Below, in pieces: positions 1-5,715 of a DNA stretch of 7,890 bases. Below the pieces are notes generated by a model. It did no database searches. It was not told where the DNA came from and worked only from the letters and a program-made list of their open reading frames with translations. This stretch comes from AEGEAN-183 sp964002385 (lineage in GTDB: Bacteria; Pseudomonadota; Gammaproteobacteria; Magnimaribacterales; Magnimaribacteraceae), in NCBI GenBank assembly GCA_964002385.1, contig CAXFFS010000063.1, forward strand, positions 1 to 7,890. Direction: 5' to 3'. The position numbers were made by a program, and so were the translations under genes. Within the stretch, counting starts at the first letter, position 1, and each line of letters starts with the position of its first letter.

Positions 1-179
1 TTTGGTATTGCTTATAATAATTCTCAAAAGCAATTAGAGATGAATAAATTAGAAAAATGTAAGAATAGTATTAAATATTATAAGAATAAATACAAGAGAT
101 GGAAAAGCAAAAACAAGCAGATGAATTAAGATATAAAAAAGAATTAGAGCATAAAGAAGAATATAATAGAAGAAAATAA
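1..179 (+). pseudogene. Frameshifted 3' end of a lysine/glutamate-rich protein, cut by the left edge
   Basis: I do not recognise this protein. Frame 1 is open from the left edge to a TAA at 127-129 (42 codons, rich in Lys, Asn and Tyr). Frame 3 carries a second stretch at 99-179 that reads as a charged helix, MEKQKQADELRYKKELEH and onward, ending in TAA at 177-179. One base missing near 94-96 would join the two into a single hydrophilic, coiled-coil-like tail, so I read this as the end of one gene broken by a single-base deletion, real or a sequencing error in A-rich DNA. The alternative is a 42-residue tail that simply ends at 129, with the frame 3 stretch being chance. The upstream part lies outside the window, so family and start cannot be judged. 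Confidence 0.35.
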
Positions 180-192
180 GAAGAAACAATGA

Positions 193-447
193 AATAATAA
201 TAAGAAAAAATCAGTAAGGGCGCCCGATCAAAGAAAAGAAAGGAACTTAGAACGCGAAGGGTTAAAATCTGACCAAAAGAAAAAAGTTATTCAATCTAAT
301 AAAGCTTCTTTTAAAAAGAAAGAAATGCAGCCCAAGAAGAATACAAAACCGAACGAAGAAAAGAAAAAAGAACCAGATAAGCAACCAACTAAATCAGCAA
401 AAGAGTGGGGGCAGGCAACAAATGACCCAAGGAAAAAAACTACTTAA
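193..447 (+). pseudogene. Lysine-rich open frame with no start codon, ending in a WGQATNDPRKK tail
   Basis: The frame is open for 84 codons between an in-frame TGA (190-192) and TAA (445-447). The only ATG is at 325-327, and no GTG or TTG lies upstream in frame, so the first 44 codons have no visible start. The protein is strongly basic and low in complexity, with Lys/Glu/Pro/Gln runs, and ends SAKEWGQATNDPRKKTT. An aromatic residue followed by an NDPR-type motif recalls the disordered C-terminal arms of some gammaproteobacterial RNase E proteins (GRAxNDPR), but this is resemblance from memory only. It could be the end of the same broken gene as bases 1-179, although joining them needs more than one frame change, or a 40-residue protein from ATG 325. 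Its stop overlaps the convergent nudC stop by 8 bases, as expected of a genuine gene end. Confidence 0.35.
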
Positions 448-1303
448 AACCAGGGAGGTCTTTTTCTTTTAATTTACTGATATAGCTTTCTATCAGTCTT
501 CCAGAAATTGAAATCTTAGGAGATGGTACTTGCGGTAAAGATTGGTAATTGAACCACTCTGCTATATCAATTTCCTCTCCATCCGGTTTTACAGTACCCG
601 ATAAATATTCTGCATGAAAGCCTAACATTAATTGACTAGGAAAAGGCCAAGATTGGCTTCCAAAATAGACAGGGTTACTTATCCTTATATTTACTTCTTC
701 AAGTATCTCCCTACTTATAGCTTCCTCCACCGTTTCTCCTGCCTCAATAAATCCTGCTAAGGTGCTAAAGATTTTCCCTGGAAAATTTTTATTATGGGCC
801 AATAAAATTTTATCCTTTCTTGTGACTAACACAATTACACAAGGCGAAATTTTTGGATAAACTAGATTATCTTTATTGTCACATTCCATAGCTCTTTCTG
901 TATGGTGCTTATGCATTTTTGAACCACATTTTCCACAGTATTGATTAGTTTTATACCATCGTGTTAGTTGTATTGCCCTTGAACAAAGACCAAAAAGATT
1001 ATCTGGTATGAAACCGAGAAGAGACATCATATTTTGTAATACTGTATCGTTCATAACTGAACTCTTTTCTATTAAATCAGCCACAAAACAAGCCTTATTT
1101 TCTATGGTTCCTAAGAAATGTTTTTCTAGTATTTCCATTCCTGACCATTTAATTTCATCTTCAGTTAAAAAGACTAGGTTTCTTGTTTTAGCATCTATAA
1201 GGAGCTCATCCCCCTTGATAGTAATAAAAATTGTTTCTAACTTAGGATCTTCAATATTTTCAGGTAGAAAGTTAGAGTCTAAATTTATCGTATACATAAA
1301 CAT
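440..1303 (-). CDS. nudC: NAD(H) pyrophosphatase, NudC-type Nudix hydrolase
   Basis: It hydrolyses NADH to NMNH and AMP and, by family, removes NAD caps from RNA 5' ends in the cytoplasm. The order of parts is typical: a poorly conserved N-terminal domain (1-110), a zinc ribbon (about 120-155), then the Nudix fold. The Nudix box spans 174-196 with G174, E180, R188-E189 and E192-E193 in place. The NADH-family signature follows as SQSWPFPS at 206-213 (usually SQPWPFPxS). Two departures are visible. The zinc ribbon has C123, C126 and C141, but the fourth position is K144 (CDNK instead of CxxC). The box glycine after the two glutamates is N195. Length, 287 residues, is slightly above E. coli NudC. 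The start is ATG 1303-1301; an in-frame ATG two codons later is equally possible, and no strong ribosome binding site separates them. It is a single gene, divergent from the permease operon. Confidence 0.93.
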   Translation of the reverse strand: MFMYTINLDSNFLPENIEDPKLETIFITIKGDELLIDAKTRNLVFLTEDEIKWSGMEILEKHFLGTIENKACFVADLIEKSSVMNDTVLQNMMSLLGFIPDNLFGLCSRAIQLTRWYKTNQYCGKCGSKMHKHHTERAMECDNKDNLVYPKISPCVIVLVTRKDKILLAHNKNFPGKIFSTLAGFIEAGETVEEAISREILEEVNIRISNPVYFGSQSWPFPSQLMLGFHAEYLSGTVKPDGEEIDIAEWFNYQSLPQVPSPKISISGRLIESYISKLKEKDLPGFK

Positions 1304-1357
1304 TTCATTCTAAGACAGGATTACTTCGTTTAAAATGTATTTCTCTAAGGAAAATTT
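1304..1357. promoter_or_regulatory. Divergent 54-bp spacer between nudC and the permease operon
   Basis: Both transcription units should start from or near this spacer. On the + strand a TAAAAT at 1331-1336 could be a -10 box, with a weak TTCTAA at 1308-1313 seventeen bases upstream; only the -10 is respectable. A good Shine-Dalgarno sequence, AAGGA at 1347-1351, sits six bases before the permease ATG. No convincing box is seen for nudC, whose promoter may lie inside the permease gene. No operator-like inverted repeat is visible. Confidence 0.25.
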
Positions 1358-2701
1358 ATGGATGTTATAGCTCTCAACGAAGGAATGTTAATTTCAGGAA
1401 TTGTCTTAGCAATTAGCTTTATTTTGATTTTCACAGAAACCTTGCATGGTTTCCACAGAAGTAAGGTAGCCATGGCTGGAGCTGGAGCAATGATATTAGT
1501 GGGCCAATATTATGGTTTCTATAGTCCTGATAAAGCATTTGAAGCTGTAGATTGGAATGTCATATTCTTACTAGCAAGCATGATGGCTATAGTGGCCATA
1601 ATGGTTAGCACCGGTGGTTTTGAACGTCTTGCAGCACAAATAGGAAGGTTTGCTAAGGGAAGACAATTTTTGTTGATGGCCATTATGGGTACAGCTGTAA
1701 CAGTTCTTTCACTACTTTTAGATAATGTTACTACCGTAGTTATTTTTGGTCCTTTAATAGTCTTAATTGCTCAAAAGATGAAAGTTACTCCCATACCCTA
1801 CCTTATGGCTGCAGCTCTATTATCAGATACAGGAGGCGTAGCCACTCTAGTGGGTGATCCACCTAACCTGATGATTGGCAGTGCTGTGGGTATAAGCTTC
1901 ATGACTTTTGTCAAACACATGGGTGCCATAGTTTTAGTTGCTTGGATAGGAACCTTGTTCGCACTAAGATTTTTATGTAGAAAAGATCTTTCTATAACTC
2001 CAGAAGGAACCTTTGAAGAAGATATACCTTATAAGGATAAATCTCTATGGAATAAATCTTTAGCTGTTTTAGCATTACTGGTTGTTCTCTTTATAAGCCA
2101 TGATGCCATTCACTGGCAGCCTTGGATGGTAGCCGGTGCAGGTCTAATCATCTTAGTTATTATAGGCAAGCATGTTGAAATGGAAGAAGTAATGAAAGAG
2201 GTAGAAATGCCTTTACTCATTTTCTTTATTTCTCTCTTTATTATTGTAGGTGGAGTTGAAGGTAGTCACTTCCTGCAATACTTGGGACAATTTATCATTG
2301 ATTTTGTGGCTCAGGATCTACTTCTGGCAACAATTATCCTTATGTGGGTTGCTGCTTTTATGTCTGCAGCTATCGACAACATTCCTTTTACAGCAGCAAT
2401 GATACCGATTCTTCTTTCTTTAGAAACGCAAGGTATAGATGTCACGCCTCTATGGTGGGCATTGGCTTTGGGGGTTGGTATGGGTGGAAATGGTACCCAT
2501 ATTGGTTCAACAGCTAATGTCTATATAGTGACAGTTTCAGAAAGACTAGCAAAGAAAGAGAATAATCCTGATCTAGCAATAACCCCATTAAAATGGGCTA
2601 AGATAGGATTTCCTGTAATGATTCTAACCTTAATAATTTGTACAATAATTATGTACTTTTTCTTTGATTTTTACGCTACACCTTTCCCAAGAACCTCATA
2701 A
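1358..2701 (+). CDS. ArsB/NhaD-superfamily membrane transporter (ion permease or antiporter)
   Basis: This is an inner-membrane carrier of the ion transporter superfamily that includes ArsB, NhaD and the P protein. The 447 residues hold about 11-12 hydrophobic segments arranged as two repeats. Each repeat has the expected broken-helix signatures: DNVTT at 122-126 and DTGG...VGDPPN at 157-170 in the first half, IDNIPFTA at 339-346 and GGNGTHIGSTAN at 376-387 in the second. A charged loop (about 208-232) separates the halves. The motifs fit Na+/H+ antiport or anion export, and sequence alone does not settle the substrate. No arsenic regulator or reductase is nearby, so an arsenite role has no contextual support. 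ATG 1358 has an AAGGA six bases upstream. It is the first gene of an operon, with dusA starting 12 bases after its stop. Confidence 0.85.
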   Translation: MDVIALNEGMLISGIVLAISFILIFTETLHGFHRSKVAMAGAGAMILVGQYYGFYSPDKAFEAVDWNVIFLLASMMAIVAIMVSTGGFERLAAQIGRFAKGRQFLLMAIMGTAVTVLSLLLDNVTTVVIFGPLIVLIAQKMKVTPIPYLMAAALLSDTGGVATLVGDPPNLMIGSAVGISFMTFVKHMGAIVLVAWIGTLFALRFLCRKDLSITPEGTFEEDIPYKDKSLWNKSLAVLALLVVLFISHDAIHWQPWMVAGAGLIILVIIGKHVEMEEVMKEVEMPLLIFFISLFIIVGGVEGSHFLQYLGQFIIDFVAQDLLLATIILMWVAAFMSAAIDNIPFTAAMIPILLSLETQGIDVTPLWWALALGVGMGGNGTHIGSTANVYIVTVSERLAKKENNPDLAITPLKWAKIGFPVMILTLIICTIIMYFFFDFYATPFPRTS

Positions 2702-2713
2702 ATTTTAAAGTTA

Positions 2714-3670
2714 ATGGACAGACGGTTTTGTGTTGCTCCCATGATGGATAGGACAGATCGCCACGAAAGGTTCTTTTTAAGAAGTTTAAGTAAAAAAGCA
2801 TATTTATACACCGAAATGATTAATGCTAATGCTGTGCTATTTGGTGATCAAAATAAATTATTAAAGTTCAATGAATGTGAACATCCTCTCGCAATTCAAT
2901 TAGGTGGTAATGACCCAATAAAATTAGGTGACTCAGCTATTATTTCTGAAGCCTATGGATATGATGAGATAAACCTGAATATAGGGTGTCCAAGCTCTAA
3001 GGTCCAAAATGGAGAATTCGGTGCAGTTCTTATGAAAAATCCTAAGTTAGTGGCTCAATGTATAAAGTCTATTAAAGATAAAGTTAAAATTCCTGTCTCA
3101 GTAAAATGCCGTATAGGAGTTGATGATATGAATGAAGATAAAGATTTAAGTGCCTTTATCAAAGAAGTAAGTGACTCGGGCTGTAAGGTTTTTATTGTTC
3201 ATGCTCGCAAGGCTTGGCTCAAAGGTCTGAGTCCTAAGGAAAATAGAAATATACCCCCCATTAATTATCAGAGAGTTTATCGGTTGAAAGAAGAATTCCC
3301 AGATTTAGAAATTATTATAAATGGGGGACTAAAAAAAATAGAGGATAGTGAAAAACATCTACGATTTGTAGACGGAGTCATGATGGGAAGAAAAGCTTAT
3401 GAAGATCCTTATCAGCTTATAAAAGTAGACCACTTGATTTACGGGCTTCCTGAGTCATTAAAGACCAAAAAAGATATTCTTTTGGAAATGATTCCATATG
3501 TTATGCAACAAAATAATTCTGGTGAAAAAATACAGCTTGTCTGTAAACACTTCATGGGATTAGCTAAAGGAACTAAATTTGCTACAAAAATTAGATCCAG
3601 TCTTGCTAGGTTACACACTTTTAAGAAACCTGAAAAAACACTCATTCAAATTGCCAATCAACTAGGTTAA
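2714..3670 (+). CDS. dusA: tRNA-dihydrouridine(20/20a) synthase DusA
   Basis: This FMN-dependent enzyme reduces uridine at positions 20/20a of the tRNA D-loop using NADPH. The 318 residues form a TIM barrel followed by a helical tRNA-binding tail. Diagnostic stretches are VAPMMDRTDRH at 7-17 (usually MDWTDRH, so Trp is replaced by R13), LYTEM at 31-35, NLNIGCPSSKVQNGEFGAVL at 87-106 with catalytic C92, K131 and H163 for FMN and substrate contacts, HARKAWLKGLSPKENR at 163-178, NGG at 203-205 and GVMMGRKAYEDP at 221-232. NLNxGCPSxxVQxGxFGA together with HARKAWLxGLSPKENR separates DusA from DusB and DusC. The ATG at 2714 has only a weak AAAG upstream and lies 12 bases after the permease stop, so expression probably depends on read-through from the permease. 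The next gene begins two bases after its stop. Confidence 0.95.
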   Translation: MDRRFCVAPMMDRTDRHERFFLRSLSKKAYLYTEMINANAVLFGDQNKLLKFNECEHPLAIQLGGNDPIKLGDSAIISEAYGYDEINLNIGCPSSKVQNGEFGAVLMKNPKLVAQCIKSIKDKVKIPVSVKCRIGVDDMNEDKDLSAFIKEVSDSGCKVFIVHARKAWLKGLSPKENRNIPPINYQRVYRLKEEFPDLEIIINGGLKKIEDSEKHLRFVDGVMMGRKAYEDPYQLIKVDHLIYGLPESLKTKKDILLEMIPYVMQQNNSGEKIQLVCKHFMGLAKGTKFATKIRSSLARLHTFKKPEKTLIQIANQLG

Positions 3671-3672
3671 AG

Positions 3673-4140
3673 ATGCTAAAAAAAATAAAAGGGTATATTT
3701 CTGAATTAGGTAATCAACATTCTGATGCAGAAAACCAAGAAGAAAAAGAAAAAAACATTATCAATAATGCCTGCGCTGCACTTTTAATTGAAACAGCTCT
3801 TGCTGATAAAGTATTTAACACTGAAGAAATAGATTCAATGAAAAAAACATTAAGAGAAGTTTATGAGATAGATGAAAAAGATCTAGATGAGTTAATAAGC
3901 GAATCTGAGAAGAAAGTATCTGAATCAACTTCTTTATATGAATACACAAGGTTAATAAATGATTTATGTGATTATCAAGATAAGCTTAAATTAATTAATA
4001 ATCTCTGGACTATAGCTTTTGCTGATAAGCACTTAGATAAATATGAAGAATTTTTAATAAGAAAAATCTCTGATCTTCTCTATGTTAGTCACAGCGATTT
4101 TATTCAACAAAAATTAAGTGTGAAAGAAAGTCTTCTTTAA
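3673..4140 (+). CDS. TerB-like helical protein of unknown function
   Basis: This 155-residue, mostly helical, acidic protein looks cytoplasmic; it has no signal peptide or membrane segment. It resembles the TerB family (named for tellurite resistance, but widespread with no proven role in most bacteria). Two similar segments mark the fold: TALADKVFNTEE at 41-52 and AFADKHLDKYEE at 115-126, the second followed by FLIRKISDLLYVSHSDF, which is strongly TerB-like. In both segments the usual ADG reads ADK. A lysine/glutamate-rich stretch (about 18-28) precedes the domain. ATG 3673 lies two bases after the dusA stop, with TAGG at 3663-3666 inside dusA as a plausible ribosome binding site, so it is the third gene of the permease-dusA operon. 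No other ter genes are present, so a tellurite role should not be assumed. Confidence 0.75.
   Translation: MLKKIKGYISELGNQHSDAENQEEKEKNIINNACAALLIETALADKVFNTEEIDSMKKTLREVYEIDEKDLDELISESEKKVSESTSLYEYTRLINDLCDYQDKLKLINNLWTIAFADKHLDKYEEFLIRKISDLLYVSHSDFIQQKLSVKESLL
4137..4140. other. Shared TTAA: overlapping stop codons of convergent genes
   Basis: The TerB-like gene ends in TAA at 4138-4140 on the + strand, and mlaA ends in TAA read from 4139-4137 on the - strand. The palindromic TTAA serves both. No hairpin-plus-T-run terminator is visible around it, so each transcript probably runs into the opposite gene before ending. Confidence 0.9.
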
Positions 4141-4820
4141 AAGTCATCAAAGCTATCAAAGTCATCTTCAACCTCTCCATCCTTAATGTCATAATCTCGA
4201 TTCTGGTAATACGCATCTTTTATAAAAAGATATTCATCTCCTATAACTATGCTTTCCAGCCCTAAGTACCTAGCTCTAGTATCAATAAGATCTAAGAACT
4301 TAAGACTATAAACTGTAGGCTCATGTTCTATTACTATTGAAGGACTTAAAAAAGCGTCTGGAATCATCCCAACCATCTCTCTTAAACTACTTGGCCCCAA
4401 TCCTGGAAGCATAATATATGGTCCACGGGGCACCCCCCATACAGCCAAGGTTTGACCAAAATCCTCATCATGTTTTTTTAGGCCCATTTTACTAGCTACA
4501 TCTATAAAACCTACAAGACCAAGAGTGGAATTAACAGTAAATCTTGCCATATCTGATAGACCATCTTTAATCTTTCCTTGCAAAATATTATTTAAAGAAA
4601 TATTAACGTCATCAATATTAGAAATAGAATTGTAGATACCTACTTCAATAAAATCAGGAGTAATCTTTTGATAAAACTTAGCAACGGGTGTTGCAATGAC
4701 CTTGTCCAATTTTTTATTAACCTTCAAAGTTGTTCTGTTAATCTCTTCAAAAGGATCATTTTCTGCAATTAGAAAAGGATTAAAAAGAAGTGTTATTAGT
4801 AGTGGAAGTAGCTTTTTCAT
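4137..4820 (-). CDS. mlaA: MlaA-family (VacJ) outer-membrane phospholipid-removal protein, without lipobox
   Basis: MlaA removes mislocalised phospholipids from the outer leaflet of the outer membrane and hands them to the Mla pathway. The 227 residues carry a signal peptide (MKK then a hydrophobic run to about 18, probable cleavage after A19, LIA|END) and then the MlaA domain: DPFEEINR at 22-29, GFIDVA at 104-109, FGQTL at 121-125, GPYIMLPG at 133-140, IDTRA at 169-173 and KDAYYQNRDY at 201-210. E. coli MlaA is a lipoprotein with a lipobox cysteine; this protein has no cysteine anywhere, so it is predicted to be processed by signal peptidase I instead. The tail (214-227) is very acidic, built from Asp/Phe/Ser repeats. 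ATG 4820 overlaps the mrp stop as ATGA with no Shine-Dalgarno sequence, suggesting translational coupling to mrp. No other mla genes are in the window. Confidence 0.88.
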   Translation of the reverse strand: MKKLLPLLITLLFNPFLIAENDPFEEINRTTLKVNKKLDKVIATPVAKFYQKITPDFIEVGIYNSISNIDDVNISLNNILQGKIKDGLSDMARFTVNSTLGLVGFIDVASKMGLKKHDEDFGQTLAVWGVPRGPYIMLPGLGPSSLREMVGMIPDAFLSPSIVIEHEPTVYSLKFLDLIDTRARYLGLESIVIGDEYLFIKDAYYQNRDYDIKDGEVEDDFDSFDDF

Positions 4821-5647
4821 ACTTTTTTTTGAGGGATAATTTGGCTAACAGATTTCTTAATTATTTCCATATTTTTAATTACCTTCTTGGCTATGGAATC
4901 AAAAATTAATTTGTAATCGCTTAATTCATAAAGTATGACAAATTCTTTCTTTTCAAGGAGAGGTATTTCGGAGAGAAGATCTAATCCATATTCTTTAGCC
5001 AGATTCTGACCCCCTCCCTTCCCAAAAATAAAGTACTTTTTCTTAGAGTCACTGGGCTGAAAAAAACTCATGTTTTCAACTAGACCTAAAATTGGCAGTT
5101 CCAATCTTTTTATCATTTCTATGCCCTTTCTGGTATCTGAAGTGGAGACTTCTTGAGGAGTAGTTACAACTAAGGCCCCATTCAATGGTAGCCTTTGCAG
5201 TAAAGTTAACTGCACATCTCCGGTCCCAGGTGGAGTATCAATTATCAAATAATCTAGTTCCTGCCAATCGGTTTGAGACATCAATTGCATAACAGCTCCA
5301 CTGACCATAGGTCCTCTCCAGATTACAGGTTTTTGACCTCGAGCAATTAAACCCATGGAAACAAACTTAATACCTTTTTTATTTAAAGGAATAAGTAATT
5401 TATTATCTTTCACATCAATTTCTTCACTTGAGGCTTTAAGTAGTACTGGCTGACTAGGACCGTAAATATCAGCATCTAAAAGACCTACAGCGTATCCTTT
5501 ATCCGCTAGACTAAGAGCTAAATTAAGTGAAACCTCTGATTTACCAACACCACCTTTAGCAGAAAAAACACCAATAATATTTTTTACTCTCCTTAAAGTT
5601 TCAGGAACTCTAACCATAGCCTCTTTATTAGGTCTTTTATTGCTCAT
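4817..5647 (-). CDS. mrp: Mrp/NBP35-family P-loop ATPase, cysteine-free
   Basis: The Mrp/ApbC family binds and transfers Fe-S clusters using a deviant P-loop ATPase. The 276 residues show KGGVGKS (31-37, with Glu instead of the usual Thr/Ser next), DADIYGPS (58-65), Walker B-like YLIIDTPPGTGD (133-144) and ENMSFF (191-196) before the FGKGGG loop (208-213). After ENMS, family members normally have a CxxC that binds the cluster between two subunits. Here that segment reads QPSDSKKKY, and the whole protein has no cysteine. The N-terminal MIP18-like (DUF59) domain of E. coli Mrp is absent, which explains the shorter length. The start is ATG 5647-5645, with a weak GAG upstream. mrp sits divergently beside metG, as in E. 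coli where it was named for that position, and overlaps mlaA by four bases. ATPase identity is firm; cluster carriage is doubtful. Confidence 0.92.
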   Translation of the reverse strand: MSNKRPNKEAMVRVPETLRRVKNIIGVFSAKGGVGKSEVSLNLALSLADKGYAVGLLDADIYGPSQPVLLKASSEEIDVKDNKLLIPLNKKGIKFVSMGLIARGQKPVIWRGPMVSGAVMQLMSQTDWQELDYLIIDTPPGTGDVQLTLLQRLPLNGALVVTTPQEVSTSDTRKGIEMIKRLELPILGLVENMSFFQPSDSKKKYFIFGKGGGQNLAKEYGLDLLSEIPLLEKKEFVILYELSDYKLIFDSIAKKVIKNMEIIKKSVSQIIPQKKV

Positions 5648-5666
5648 TAGCTCGTAACCTGTAAGT

Positions 5667-5672
5667 TATAAT
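5667..5672 (+). promoter_or_regulatory. Possible -10 box for metG in the mrp/metG divergent spacer
   Basis: A perfect TATAAT lies in the 67-base spacer between the mrp start (5647) and the metG ATG (5716). It would give a transcript starting near 5679 and a leader of roughly 37 bases. The -35 position, seventeen bases upstream (TCATTA, 5644-5649), is weak. For mrp, a TTAGAA/TATAAC pair seventeen bases apart can be read on the other strand, also weak. AT-rich spacers often hold chance TATAAT. Confidence 0.35.
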
Positions 5673-5715
5673 AGTATTTAATTAACATTCTAAGCTTTGC
5701 TTGTATCTTCGCAAC

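Noticed and set aside
190..192. In-frame TGA as a recoded (selenocysteine) codon in the left-edge frame
   Set aside because: Further stops lie upstream in the same frame (127-129, 145-147), no Cys-like context is present, and TGA ends mrp normally, so recoding has no support.
218..225. GGGCGCCC palindrome in A-rich DNA as an attachment or operator site
   Set aside because: It is a single short palindrome with no second copy, no flanking repeats and no integrase nearby; in frame it reads as ordinary codons (Arg-Ala-Pro).
1008..1313. Open frame of 101 codons on the + strand
   Set aside because: It lies antisense within nudC, whose protein is clearly conserved; the translated sequence shows no family features.
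1358..2701. Naming the permease arsB as an arsenite exporter
   Set aside because: The superfamily motifs are shared by Na+/H+ antiporters and other anion permeases, and no ars genes are adjacent.
3439..3645. Open frame of 68 codons on the - strand
   Set aside because: It is antisense inside the dusA C-terminal region, with no ribosome binding site and no recognisable motif.
3673..4140. Tellurite resistance function for the TerB-like gene
   Set aside because: No terA, terC, terD or related gene is present, and the family name alone does not establish the phenotype.
4141..4165. Repeated TCATC/TATCAAAG units as a regulatory direct repeat
   Set aside because: They encode the acidic Asp/Phe/Ser tail of mlaA; the repetition follows from the amino-acid repeat.
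5701..5715. TTG start for metG adding five residues
   Set aside because: The ATG at 5716 gives an N-terminus of the same form as E. coli MetRS, and the TTG has no better ribosome binding site.
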